DNA from: CAYNJG01 sp965216885
GTDB lineage: Bacteria > Planctomycetota > Planctomycetia > Pirellulales > Pirellulaceae
Assembly: GCA_965216885.1 (NCBI GenBank)
Contig: OZ244209.1
Coordinates: forward strand, 4,216,001 to 4,280,000
Reading direction: 5' to 3'
Length of the DNA: 64,000 nt
Made by a program: the position numbers and the translations under genes. Shown here in pieces: positions 53,249 through 62,102 of the stretch. The notes beneath the pieces were generated by a model, which saw only the letters and a list, made by a program, of their open reading frames with translations, had not been told where the DNA came from and did not search any database. How positions within the stretch are numbered: the first letter of the stretch is position 1; the number at the start of each line of letters is the position of its first letter.

Positions 53249-54268
53249 ATGCCCCTGATTGAAATCAAAGATCTTCGCAAGTCGTACCGCGTCTACCAGA
53301 AAAAGGAAGGGCTCGGCGCGTCACTGCGCGGTCTCTTCAAACGCGAGTACAAGGAAGTCGAGGCGGTTCGCGGCATCGACCTGGAAGTGCAGAAGGGCGA
53401 ATTTGTCGCTTTTCTGGGCCCCAACGGCGCCGGAAAAACCACCACACTTAAATTGCTTTCGGGCGTGATCAGCCCGACCTCGGGCGAGGCGACCGTGATG
53501 GGGCACGTTCCCTGGCAGCGCGCCAACGCGTATCGCCGCAAATTCGCCCTCGTGATGGGGCAGAAGAATCAGTTGTGGTGGGACCTGCCGGCACAGGAAT
53601 CGTTCCGCCTCCACCAACAAATCTACAACGTCGACCCCACCGAATTCGACCGCACCACCAAACACATCACCGAATTGCTGGGGGTCGAACGCTTGTTGTC
53701 GCAACCGGTCCGCGAGTTGTCGCTGGGCGAACGGATGAAGATGGAACTGACGGCGGCACTACTCCATTCGCCGCAGGTGTTGTTCCTGGACGAACCAACC
53801 ATTGGCCTGGACGTAGTCGCCCAACATGCCATCCAGGAATTCCTTAAGGAGTACCAGGAACAACGTGAAACCACGATCCTGCTAACCAGCCACTACATGA
53901 AGGACGTGGCCGCACTCTGCCAACGCGTCGTCATCATCGCCAATGGACTGATCCGCTATGACGGTTCACTCAGCGGTATCGTCGATCGCTTCAGTGGCTC
54001 GAAAATCATCACGCTGCAATTTGCCGATGACGACATGCCCGACGACCTGGCTCGCTATGGCGAGATCATCGAAACGCAGGTCCCGCGAGTCAAACTGCGT
54101 GTCGAACGACAGAAGGTGGCCGCGATGTTGGCCGCCGTGCTGGATCGCTGTGACGTCGAGGATGTCAGTGTTGAAGACCCACCACTGGAAGAAGTGATCG
54201 CGGAGCTGTTTTCCCAGGTCGACGAGAATTCAAGAGCGGCACGCCCCGAAGCGACGGGAGCGAAGTAA
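53249..54268 (+). CDS. ABC-2-type exporter ATP-binding protein
   Basis: ATG 53249 gives 339 residues. Walker A is GPNGAGKTT, the signature LSLGERMKME, Walker B VLFLDEPTIGLD and switch His LTSHYMKD. The C-terminal domain of about 100 residues is typical of ABC-2 ATPases. Two matching permeases lie at 55853 and 56712. Stop and next start overlap (TAATG) with the argE-like gene, so five genes form one transcription unit. Confidence 0.92.
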   Translation: MPLIEIKDLRKSYRVYQKKEGLGASLRGLFKREYKEVEAVRGIDLEVQKGEFVAFLGPNGAGKTTTLKLLSGVISPTSGEATVMGHVPWQRANAYRRKFALVMGQKNQLWWDLPAQESFRLHQQIYNVDPTEFDRTTKHITELLGVERLLSQPVRELSLGERMKMELTAALLHSPQVLFLDEPTIGLDVVAQHAIQEFLKEYQEQRETTILLTSHYMKDVAALCQRVVIIANGLIRYDGSLSGIVDRFSGSKIITLQFADDDMPDDLARYGEIIETQVPRVKLRVERQKVAAMLAAVLDRCDVEDVSVEDPPLEEVIAELFSQVDENSRAARPEATGAK

Positions 54269-55428
54269 TGGATGCTTTGCAGTTGACTCGCGAACTGGTC
54301 GCGTTCGAATCGCCCAGTCACACGTCCAATCGCGACGTCAGCCACTTCCTCGCCGAGCGGCTGGAATCGCTGGGGTTCACGATCGAACTGGATACCTACG
54401 AATCCGACACCGGTGTGGAAAAGGTCAACGTCCTCGCTCACAAGCCGGCCACCGCCTCCAGTCAAACCAGTGCCGCCAGCGCATCGTCGAATCGCGGACT
54501 TGCCTACTTCTGCCATTCCGACGTCGTTCCAGCCGAATCATGGACGGGCCCTGGAGGGGCGTTTAGCCCGACGGAATACGGCGGCAAACTCTATGGTCGA
54601 GGTAGTTGCGACATGAAGGGTTCGGTGGCCAGCATGGTCTCCGCAATCAGCCGACTGTCCGACACGCCGCTCACCGCACCACTGTATTTCGTCTGCACGG
54701 CCGACGAAGAAATCAGCTACCTCGGCGCACACCACCTGGTCGCCAACAGCCCTCTCTATCGCGAAATGGTTGGCCAACAACCGCGAGCGATCATCGGCGA
54801 GCCAACCCAACTGGAAGTCGTCTACGCCCACAAGGGCATCTGCGAACTCTATGTCGTTTCCGAAGGCGAATCGGCCCATTCCAGCACCCGTGACGGCCTG
54901 AACGCCAACCTCGCGATGATTCCCTTTCTGCACGAACTGAAGCAGATCTACGACGAAACGGAATCCAGCGAATCGTGGACGAACGCTGAATTTGATCCAC
55001 CGACCATGAGCCTCAATATTGGCATCAATGATCACACGCGAGCACTCAACGTCAAACCCGCGCGTAGCACGTGTACGATTTTCTATCGGCCACTTCCGGG
55101 CGTCGACGACCAACCACTCATGGATCGCATCCGGCGGGCGGCCGAGCGTCAGGGCCTGCAGTTCGAAGTCCACGCCCGATGCGGGGCCGTCTATACACCC
55201 GCCGACAGCGACTTTGTTACCGAAGCCGTGACCGTCGCGGGCCACGAACGCCCCCTGACCGTGTCGTACGGAACGGACGCCGGGGCACTCACCGAACTCC
55301 ATGACAAAATCGTATGTGGTCCCGGCAGCATCATGCAGGCCCACACGTCCAGCGAATTCATCGAACTGGACCAACTTGTTCGCGGGACCGACCTCTTTGA
55401 GAAATTTCTCCGAAGGTGGTGCACGTGA
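54268..55428 (+). CDS. M20-family deacylase, ArgE/DapE-like
   Basis: The 386-residue metallohydrolase has the metal ligand His in YFCHSDVVP, bridging Asp in LYGRGSCDMKGSVA, catalytic Glu pair in CTADEEIS, and GEPTQLEVVYAHKG. The dimerisation domain carries DGLNANLA. Closest types are acetylornithine deacetylase and succinyl-diaminopimelate desuccinylase. The adjacent GNAT gene with ArgA-like sequence favours arginine metabolism. Start and stop overlap both neighbours. Confidence 0.88.
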   Translation: MDALQLTRELVAFESPSHTSNRDVSHFLAERLESLGFTIELDTYESDTGVEKVNVLAHKPATASSQTSAASASSNRGLAYFCHSDVVPAESWTGPGGAFSPTEYGGKLYGRGSCDMKGSVASMVSAISRLSDTPLTAPLYFVCTADEEISYLGAHHLVANSPLYREMVGQQPRAIIGEPTQLEVVYAHKGICELYVVSEGESAHSSTRDGLNANLAMIPFLHELKQIYDETESSESWTNAEFDPPTMSLNIGINDHTRALNVKPARSTCTIFYRPLPGVDDQPLMDRIRRAAERQGLQFEVHARCGAVYTPADSDFVTEAVTVAGHERPLTVSYGTDAGALTELHDKIVCGPGSIMQAHTSSEFIELDQLVRGTDLFEKFLRRWCT

Positions 55429-55853
55429 CATCGCCCCCATCGATCGAGTATCGCAATGCCGCACTCGATGACATCCCGAAACTACAACGTTTCCTCGAGC
55501 CATTCGTCACCGCCAAACAAATCCTGCCTCGCAGCGATGAAGACTTGGGCGTCCTGATTCGACATGGCTTTGTCGCCGAATCCGGCAGCGAAATCGTCGG
55601 ATTCGCGGCCCTGGAAATCTACTCGCGCAAATTGTCCGAAATTCAGGCATTGGCCGTATCCGCAACGATGCAGGGCAAGGGCGTCGGATCGGAACTGGTC
55701 AAGCGTTGCATTGGCCGAGCAAAAGCGGAGGGCATCCTGGAGTTGATGGCCATTACGGCTTCGGACAACCTGTTTCGAAACGCCGGTTTTGACTACTCCC
55801 TGCCCAACCAGAAACGTGCGCTGTTCCTGCAAACCCGACCGGACGGTGAGTGA
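55425..55853 (+). CDS. GNAT acetyltransferase, ArgA-like
   Basis: GTG 55425 overlaps the upstream stop (GTGA). The 142-residue protein has LRRF/QRFLEPFV, ILPRSDEDLGVLIRHGFVAE, SEIQALAVSATMQGKGVGSELVKRCI (acetyl-CoA binding V-x-x-x-x-QGKGVG) and FRNAGFDYSL. The ILPR...DL pattern is that of short N-acetylglutamate synthases (the GNAT half of ArgA). Paired with an ArgE-like deacylase it may start or recycle acetylated arginine intermediates. Confidence 0.85.
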   Translation: MTSPPSIEYRNAALDDIPKLQRFLEPFVTAKQILPRSDEDLGVLIRHGFVAESGSEIVGFAALEIYSRKLSEIQALAVSATMQGKGVGSELVKRCIGRAKAEGILELMAITASDNLFRNAGFDYSLPNQKRALFLQTRPDGE

Positions 55854-56710
55854 TGAGCGAACTGGCTTACGACAATCCGCCGCTGATCGCACGGGCAAAG
55901 ATGTGGTGGACGATCCTGCGCATCTCGCTGGAAGAGCGGCTCGTTTATCGAGGCGACTTTGCGCTCGGCACGCTGATGCGTTTCCTACCGATCATCACGC
56001 AAATCTTCCTGTGGTATGCCATCTTTGAAGCCGTCAAAGCCGACAACCGCACGCCGAATATCGTCGGCTACTCCTACCAGGACATGGTCGCGTACTACTT
56101 GCTCACCATGCTCAGCCGCGCGTTTTCCAGCATGCCGGCTTTGGCCAGCGGCATCGCTGCTCAGGTTCGTGACGGCGAGATCAAAAAGTTCCTCGTGCAA
56201 CCCATTGATCTGCTGACCTTTCTGCTCCTCAGTCGCGTCGCACACAAACTGGCTTATTACTCGGTGGCCATCCTGCCGTTCGGCTTTGTGTTCTGGCTGT
56301 GCGGAGACTACTTTCCGCCATGGCCGGGTTGGACGACGTTTTTTGCCTATGTGGCGGCGCTGATCATGGGCTTCATGATGGGTTTCTTCCTGGAAGCGTC
56401 GATCGGCCTGTTCAGCTTCTGGTTTCTGGAAGTCACGTCGCTGCTATTCGTCTACATGTTGCTCAGTTTTTTCCTGTCCGGCCACATGTTTCCGCTGGAC
56501 TTCCTGCCACAACCGTGGAGCGAAATTGTTGAGTTCCTGCCGTTCCGGTATCTCGCGTATTTTCCGTCTGCCGTCTGGCTGGGAAAAATCGAGGGGGCGG
56601 ATCTGGTGCGAGGCCTGCTGGTCGAAGCCGGCTGGGTGGCGTTCTTCATCGTGCTCTCACGCATCATGCTGAAACGCGGAATTCGGCGGTACAGCGGGTT
56701 TGGAGGTTAA
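55853..56710 (+). CDS. ABC-2 exporter permease 1
   Basis: The start ATG overlaps the GNAT stop (TGATG). The 285-residue protein has six hydrophobic helices. It contains DGEIKKFLVQPIDLLTFLLL, the conserved cytoplasmic motif (R-x-G-x-[IL]-x-x-x-L-x-x-P-x-[DN]) of ABC2_membrane_6/DUF990-type permeases, and LSGHMFPLDFLP before the last helices. It pairs with the permease at 56712. Confidence 0.88.
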   Translation: MSELAYDNPPLIARAKMWWTILRISLEERLVYRGDFALGTLMRFLPIITQIFLWYAIFEAVKADNRTPNIVGYSYQDMVAYYLLTMLSRAFSSMPALASGIAAQVRDGEIKKFLVQPIDLLTFLLLSRVAHKLAYYSVAILPFGFVFWLCGDYFPPWPGWTTFFAYVAALIMGFMMGFFLEASIGLFSFWFLEVTSLLFVYMLLSFFLSGHMFPLDFLPQPWSEIVEFLPFRYLAYFPSAVWLGKIEGADLVRGLLVEAGWVAFFIVLSRIMLKRGIRRYSGFGG

Positions 56711-56711
56711 C

Positions 56712-57554
56712 ATGCAGTCGGTCGACCATCCTGATTACCTTCGCGTGTTCTGGATCTTCGTTCGCAACAATCTCGTTCGGGCGATGTCCTTTCGAGCCAA
56801 CTTCCTGATCGAGTGCGTCTCGTCGGTATCATGGATTGTGATGAACATTGGCTTCTACCTGCTGGTGTTCCGGCACGTCCCGGTGCTGGTGCAGGGAACG
56901 GGATGGGGGCAGTATGAGTTCTTTGTTTTTCTGGCAACGACGATGTTGGTCAACAGCACCGTCCAGGCGTTCTTCATGCCCAACGCGCAGGAATTCAGCG
57001 AACTGATTCGGACCGGAAATCTCGACTTTGCACTGCTGAAGCCGATCGATACGCAGTTCCTGATTTCGCTGCGACGAATCGAATGGTCGGCGTTGGCCAA
57101 CTTCGCCGTGGGATTGGGTTTACTTGGGTTCAGCCTATGGAAGCTGACAACGCGACCGGACGAACCGCTGGTGATCGCCCCGATCGTGCTGGTGCTATAC
57201 CCGTTCTATCTGCTGTGTGGCGTCGCCATTTTGTACAGCCTGATGATCTGCCTTGCGGCGACCAGTATCTGGCTGGGCAGAAACCAGACGCTCTACAACT
57301 TCTGGTTTTACATCACGAATTTTTCGCGATATCCGATGGAGATCTACCAGTCTTTCTACCCGCTACAGTGGTTCTTCACGTTCCTGATTCCCATTCTGAT
57401 CGTCGTGAATGTTCCGGCCCGCATGATGGCGATGCCGCTCACCAATGACTGGATGCTGCCATCATTCGCGATCTTCGCAACCATCTTCAGCCTCCTTGGC
57501 TCACGGCAGGTCTTTCAACTGGCACTTCGCAGTTACCGTAGCGCCAGCAGCTAG
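56712..57554 (+). CDS. ABC-2 exporter permease 2
   Basis: ATG 56712 is preceded by TTGGAGGTTAAC. The 280-residue protein has six helices and the same cytoplasmic motif, RTGNLDFALLKPIDTQFLIS. MNIGFYLLVF in helix 2 and LIPILIVVNVPARMM near the end are typical of the second half of this heteromeric exporter. No substrate can be deduced. Confidence 0.88.
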   Translation: MQSVDHPDYLRVFWIFVRNNLVRAMSFRANFLIECVSSVSWIVMNIGFYLLVFRHVPVLVQGTGWGQYEFFVFLATTMLVNSTVQAFFMPNAQEFSELIRTGNLDFALLKPIDTQFLISLRRIEWSALANFAVGLGLLGFSLWKLTTRPDEPLVIAPIVLVLYPFYLLCGVAILYSLMICLAATSIWLGRNQTLYNFWFYITNFSRYPMEIYQSFYPLQWFFTFLIPILIVVNVPARMMAMPLTNDWMLPSFAIFATIFSLLGSRQVFQLALRSYRSASS

Positions 57555-57588
57555 TCAGACAGCCTCCCGAAAAGCGACATTCGACACC

Positions 57589-58479
57589 ATGCAAAAGATC
57601 CTCCCGTGGCTTCAACTGTTTCGGCTTCCCAATGTCTTCACGGCCATTGCCGACGTGCTGATGGGTTTCCTGTTTATCAACCTTGGCTACCAACCGGTGC
57701 AGTGGCTCATTCCGCTCATCGTTTCCACGTGCTGCCTCTACTCGGCCGGCATGGTTCTCAACGATGTCTTTGACGTCGAAGTGGATCGGGAAGAACGCCC
57801 CCAACGACCCCTGCCGTCCGGAAAGATCAGCGTCAGCCTGGCTCGCAACGTGGGTTTCGGGCTACTTGCCGCAGGCATCGCTTCGGCTTTTCTGGCGGGA
57901 GTCACGTCCGGCGTCGTCGCGATCGTGTTGGCGGTAGTGATCTACGTTTACGACGGCGTGGCCAAGAAAACTCCCATCGCTCCCGTGGTCATGGGCAGTT
58001 GCCGCTTCTTTAACGTACTGCTGGGCATGAGCTGCGCGGCACCATTCCTGCAACCCGATCAACTCCTGGTCGCGGGCGGCCTGGGCACTTACGTCGCCGG
58101 CATTACATGGTTTGCCCGCTGCGAAGCCAAGGACAGCAATCGAAACCTGTTGACGCTTGGCCTGGTCGTCATGGCAGTGGGCATCAGTTTGCTGGGGCTA
58201 CTTCCGTGGTTCACGGAGAGGCGACTGTTGCTACGGACAGAAATGATTTGGCCCACGCTCCTGGTGCTGTTGATGATCAGCGTCGTGCGACGTTGCGTCA
58301 TGGCGATTTCCAACCCAACTCCGGCGAACGTACAGAACGCGGTGAAGCACAGTATTTTCTCGTTGGTCGTTCTGGACGCGGCGGTCGTCCTGGCAACGTG
58401 TGGCCCATTCCATGCAGTCGCCGTGGTGGCGTTGTTGATTCCAACCATTTTTCTCGGCAAGTGGGTGTACTCGACCTGA
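57589..58479 (+). CDS. UbiA-family prenyltransferase
   Basis: ATG 57589 gives 296 residues. The first Asp-rich motif, NDVFDVEVDREERPQRPLPSG, is intact and binds the prenyl diphosphate through Mg2+. The second, VVIYVYDGVAKKTPIAPVVMG, is changed from the usual YDxxxD because only the first Asp is kept. Eight to nine membrane helices follow. Members make quinones, heme O or other prenylated products; this one is not assigned. A small CGCGAG/CTCGCG hairpin lies just after the stop. Confidence 0.85.
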   Translation: MQKILPWLQLFRLPNVFTAIADVLMGFLFINLGYQPVQWLIPLIVSTCCLYSAGMVLNDVFDVEVDREERPQRPLPSGKISVSLARNVGFGLLAAGIASAFLAGVTSGVVAIVLAVVIYVYDGVAKKTPIAPVVMGSCRFFNVLLGMSCAAPFLQPDQLLVAGGLGTYVAGITWFARCEAKDSNRNLLTLGLVVMAVGISLLGLLPWFTERRLLLRTEMIWPTLLVLLMISVVRRCVMAISNPTPANVQNAVKHSIFSLVVLDAAVVLATCGPFHAVAVVALLIPTIFLGKWVYST

Positions 58480-58628
58480 AAATCGCGAGCGACTCGCGCA
58501 ACGCCCCACGCAAGGCTTCGCCAGCACCAAGGCAACGACTCGCGGGCGTCCAGGTATTTTGGCTGGTCGGCAGATTTCTGAGCTACGGTTGTTTAGTAAC
58601 ACCGATTTAGCCTCAAGGAATATCTGTC

Positions 58629-59135
58629 ATGCGATTCGCTCGAGCTACAGCGTGTCTTCTTCTGATCGCGGTCATGTCTTCGAATGTGCACGCGGGCGAA
58701 ACTTCGTTTTCGCTAACGGGCATCTGGAATCGGATTTGGGGCATTTCGGATGCGCCCAAGGTGACAAAGCAACAGGAAGATGCACTTTGGCGACGCAACG
58801 TTTCGACCGGTTCCCAGGACCTCACGCCGGCTCAGCAACGTGCGCTCGCGGAATTGGGCCCGGGCGGGAAAGCAGACCTGAATCGGATCGTCAAAATGTT
58901 AGGCATCACGGAGGCCGATCTCGAAAAGGCACGACAGAAGATTGGTGATGACCCCAGCAAGATCGACATCGACGCGATCTACCGACAGCAATTGAAGGGG
59001 CGGGAAGCCGGACTACAGGGGCTGTTCAACATGATCTCCGACCCCAAGACGCTCCGGGGCGGAAAGATCTTCAAAACCAACAAGACCGCCGATTCACCGC
59101 TTTCCCAGGCGGAAGTCATCGAGCTACTGGAGTAG
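58629..59135 (+). CDS. Secreted hypothetical protein
   Basis: The 168-residue product has a signal peptide (ATACLLLIAVMSSNVHAGE) and a soluble helical mature region. That region has QQEDALWRRNVSTGSQDLTP, KADLNRIVKMLGITEADLEKA and a C-terminal AEVIELLE. No family is recognised. The helical, charged nature suggests a periplasmic adaptor rather than an enzyme. Confidence 0.7.
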   Translation: MRFARATACLLLIAVMSSNVHAGETSFSLTGIWNRIWGISDAPKVTKQQEDALWRRNVSTGSQDLTPAQQRALAELGPGGKADLNRIVKMLGITEADLEKARQKIGDDPSKIDIDAIYRQQLKGREAGLQGLFNMISDPKTLRGGKIFKTNKTADSPLSQAEVIELLE

Positions 59136-59202
59136 CCGAACAGGTCGCGACAAAAGCGGCTACAATCACCTCGCCTGTAATCTGTTCAGCCGAGGTGAAA
59201 TC

Positions 59203-60129
59203 ATGCCGCGTGAGTTTGTGATCAAGTCCTTGATCAAGTTTGTCGCTCTGTCGTTGTTCGCACTCCTGCCGTTATCGGTCGCGGCCGAATTGCCTCCAGA
59301 GCAACCTTTGTGGCCCGACAGCTTCAAGAACGACGTCGCCTACGATCGTGACGAAGCCGTGCGTGACAATCGCGCCAGCGCTGCCTCGCCGTCGCAGGGG
59401 AATCGTGTCTTCAGCTACGTTTCGACGCCGACGTACGTTATCCACCAGGCCGACCCAAAGCAGGCGAACGGCGTTGGGCTCGTCATCTGTCCCGGCGGAG
59501 GCTACACCGATGTCTGGCTGGATCGAGAGGGACACGACCTCGCGATTGTGCTGCAGAAGCACGGCATTACCTCGCTGGTTCTGAAGTACCGCACGAATTC
59601 ACAACAAGACGGCGAACGGGCTCACGCCTGGGAAAAGTACCTCCCCGCCGTTGAATCGGACGCCCGACGTGCGATCAGCGTGCTGCGTGACAAGGCCGAC
59701 GAACTGAATGTCGATCCGAAGAAAGTTGGCGTGTGCGGTTTCTCCGCCGGCGGCAACCTGGCGATCCTCGCGTCGCTATTTCCACCCAAAGCTGGCGCCG
59801 AAAATGGTGCCCCCAATTTCGCTGGCCTGTTCTACCCATGGCTGCGGGATGGCGACTATGAACAGACGATTCGTGAGAACGGAAAGAACATTCCGCCGCT
59901 GTTCATCATGAATGCCGTCGACGACAACGTCACCCCGGCGGCCAAATGCCTGAAGATGTACGCACATCTGCTAAAGGCCAATGTGAAGACGGAACTGCAT
60001 TTCTACAACCAGGGCGGGCACGGCTTTGATCTCGCCGCCGGGCGGGGCGTGTCGACTGCCATGTGGCCATCGAGCTTTGTGGCGTGGCTGAAGGACGAAC
60101 AGTTCATCACAGAGTCCGACAAGCCGTGA
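59203..60129 (+). CDS. Secreted alpha/beta-hydrolase (esterase, BD-FAE-like)
   Basis: The 308-residue product has a signal peptide (LIKFVALSLFALLPLSVAAE). The oxyanion segment GLVICPGGGYTDVWLDREGH and nucleophile elbow VCGFSAGGNLAIL (Ser) follow. Asp in NAVDDNVTP and His in NQGGHGFDL complete the catalytic triad. This is the Endo-acetylxylan/BD-FAE type found in planctomycete carbohydrate degradation. The substrate is likely an acyl ester on a polysaccharide. Three bases separate it from the methyltransferase gene. Confidence 0.88.
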   Translation: MPREFVIKSLIKFVALSLFALLPLSVAAELPPEQPLWPDSFKNDVAYDRDEAVRDNRASAASPSQGNRVFSYVSTPTYVIHQADPKQANGVGLVICPGGGYTDVWLDREGHDLAIVLQKHGITSLVLKYRTNSQQDGERAHAWEKYLPAVESDARRAISVLRDKADELNVDPKKVGVCGFSAGGNLAILASLFPPKAGAENGAPNFAGLFYPWLRDGDYEQTIRENGKNIPPLFIMNAVDDNVTPAAKCLKMYAHLLKANVKTELHFYNQGGHGFDLAAGRGVSTAMWPSSFVAWLKDEQFITESDKP

Positions 60130-60132
60130 GCC

Positions 60133-61008
60133 ATGCGTTGTCTGGAGTTGTACAGCGGAATCGGCGGCTTCGCGGTCGCCGCCACTGCCAACGGCTGGAA
60201 TGTTGTTGAGGCGATCGACATCAACGAACTCGCCGCGAGTGTCTATAGCCACAATTTCGGCCACGCTCCGTCCGTTCGTACGATCGAGAGCCTCCCGCGC
60301 CTGGACGTCGAAGAACTGCAGGCCGATCTCTGGTGGATGTCACCACCTTGCCAGCCCTTCACCCGGCGCGGGCCTCAGCGTGACACCGCCGACTCACGTA
60401 CAGAGTCGTTCCTGCATGTAGTTGAACTCATCCGGTCCGTGCGGCCTCCACATCTCGCGCTCGAAAATGTCCCGCAGTTCGTGGAATCCGTCGCCGCGGA
60501 ATCGCTACGTGACGTGTTGCGGTCGACCGGCTATCAATGGCTGGAGTTCGATTTGTGTTCGACCGAATTCGGCTTACCCAATCGCCGCCGGCGTTTCTAC
60601 ATCGCCGCCAGTCGCGTTGTCGCGCCGAAAATTGCAAGTCGCAATGTAACTCGTCTGCGTCCGCTTCGGGAATTCACCGACGACACACCCGACCCGTCCC
60701 TGTTCATTGAAGCTCACGATTTGGAGCACTACCGCGAGGCATTGCATACCGTGCGTTTGGAGAGTTGCGACATTAGCGCTTGCTTTACGTCCGCCTACGG
60801 GAAGTCGCCGATTCGTAGTGGATCATGGATCGAAGACGGTAGTCGATTGCGACGATTTTCTCCGGACGAGATCCTGCGACTGTTGGGATTTCCGAAGTCC
60901 TTCACGCTGCCGGCTGCACTTTCGCGCCGGCAAAAATGGAAACTGGTCGGCAACAGCCTCTCCATTCCCAGCGTACAGCATGTCCTGCGTTCGTTCGACG
61001 CAGATTGA
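60133..61008 (+). CDS. Dnmt2-type (TRDMT1-like) RNA/DNA cytosine-C5 methyltransferase
   Basis: The 291-residue protein has motif I LELYSGIGGFA, catalytic motif IV MSPPCQPFTRRG (Cys73) followed by TADSRTESFLHVVELI, motif VI ENVPQF, motif VIII LPNRRRRFYIAA and motif X LVGNSLSIPSV. The Dnmt2 hallmark CFTSAYG (217-223; eukaryotic consensus CFT-x-x-YG) and RRFSPDEILRLLGFPKSF are present. Known Dnmt2 enzymes methylate C38 in tRNA-Asp or related tRNAs. No restriction endonuclease is adjacent, which further argues against a restriction-modification role. Confidence 0.85.
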   Translation: MRCLELYSGIGGFAVAATANGWNVVEAIDINELAASVYSHNFGHAPSVRTIESLPRLDVEELQADLWWMSPPCQPFTRRGPQRDTADSRTESFLHVVELIRSVRPPHLALENVPQFVESVAAESLRDVLRSTGYQWLEFDLCSTEFGLPNRRRRFYIAASRVVAPKIASRNVTRLRPLREFTDDTPDPSLFIEAHDLEHYREALHTVRLESCDISACFTSAYGKSPIRSGSWIEDGSRLRRFSPDEILRLLGFPKSFTLPAALSRRQKWKLVGNSLSIPSVQHVLRSFDAD

Positions 61009-61030
61009 AGTGGGCACGCGTGATTGGGGC

Positions 61031-62101
61031 TCATGCGAGCCGTTCAACCAGCTCGGTTACCGAGGCGATCGTCTTGCCGAATGCCCGTGCCACGCATTCT
61101 TCGTCCAGCCTGTCGAAAGTATCTCGATCCAACACGGATAGACGTCCGGCGAAGTCGATTCCCGCCATCGCGTCCCCGGGCAACTCGGCCACAATTTCGT
61201 GATCCGCATTGCGAGGAATCACAAACACACGTCCATCGCAAATGACAATGTTATAAGGACGCGACTCTTCCTGCAGCATGGAAACAACACGGTCGATCAC
61301 CTCATCGTCTTCGCGCGTGAAGCAAACGGCCTTTGCCGGGTAGTCTTCGACGATCGAGTAACCTCGATAGCGGCGTGTTGCGGCCCGCTCAATTGCCAGC
61401 GGAGACGCCCGGTAAACCGCTTGCGCATGGATATGGTTGACCGAAGCCCCCGCTCCGAGCGAATTGAATAGCAAAACCAGATCGGGAAGCCTCGACGATA
61501 GCTCCAGTAGATCCGCCAGCAACGATGACGAGAGTCGTTGAGGCAGATGAGGCAGCCGTTCGGACGCACCATGCGCTCGTAGCGGCACGAACAGGAAGTG
61601 ACCGCGTGGCTCGAGCGGCACGGCGTTGTGGTAGGCGTTCCACTGGAAATACCTCAGTGAAATCGTAGCCAGCGGCGCCCGGCTCCGGAGGCTCAGCGGA
61701 TGGTCGGCTTCCCGGCAAAAGAAACGACAGTACTGCTCGTCCGGTGATATCTCCGGCTGACGCCCTGGGGACGGCCGGGAAGCGCCGGGCTTGAAGAGTC
61801 GATGTTCGCAGAACGAGCAGTGAATACCGGAAGACGCGAGCACACGTTCTTCGAACTGCAGCGAAATCGGTTGGCCCGATAGCGGATCAGACAGCGAGCC
61901 GGTTGGCCCGACTGGCTCTCGGTTCGTCGCATAGAACTCAACGTCCGCCCCCATGCGCAGACCAAACACAATCCTGTCCCCGGCCTGCCAGCGTTGCTGC
62001 GGATCGTCGAACGGGGCGACAAATTCGTTGGCGAACTTACCTGCTTCAATCGCCGTTTGCCACGCCTGCAACAGAGAGTGCTGTAGATCCGCGGCTTTCA
62101 T
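61031..62101 (-). CDS. HIT/GalT-superfamily nucleotidyltransferase or phosphorylase
   Basis: The 356-residue protein has a possible zinc pair CSFCEH (95-100), RYFQWNAYHNAVPLEPRGHFLFVP, and the histidine motif ASVNHIHAQAVY (219-230). The histidine motif is the nucleophile region of GalT and GDP-sugar phosphorylases (VTC2/GDPGP1) and of bacterial DUF4922-type proteins. It probably cleaves or transfers a sugar-nucleotide phosphate, but the substrate is unknown. It lies 1 bp after the decarboxylase stop in the same direction and so is in the same operon. Confidence 0.8.
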   Translation of the reverse strand: MKAADLQHSLLQAWQTAIEAGKFANEFVAPFDDPQQRWQAGDRIVFGLRMGADVEFYATNREPVGPTGSLSDPLSGQPISLQFEERVLASSGIHCSFCEHRLFKPGASRPSPGRQPEISPDEQYCRFFCREADHPLSLRSRAPLATISLRYFQWNAYHNAVPLEPRGHFLFVPLRAHGASERLPHLPQRLSSSLLADLLELSSRLPDLVLLFNSLGAGASVNHIHAQAVYRASPLAIERAATRRYRGYSIVEDYPAKAVCFTREDDEVIDRVVSMLQEESRPYNIVICDGRVFVIPRNADHEIVAELPGDAMAGIDFAGRLSVLDRDTFDRLDEECVARAFGKTIASVTELVERLA

Positions 62102-62102
62102 T

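Noticed and set aside
60133..61008. Restriction-modification methyltransferase
   Set aside because: Dnmt2-specific CFTxxYG and motif IV flank are present and no endonuclease gene is adjacent.
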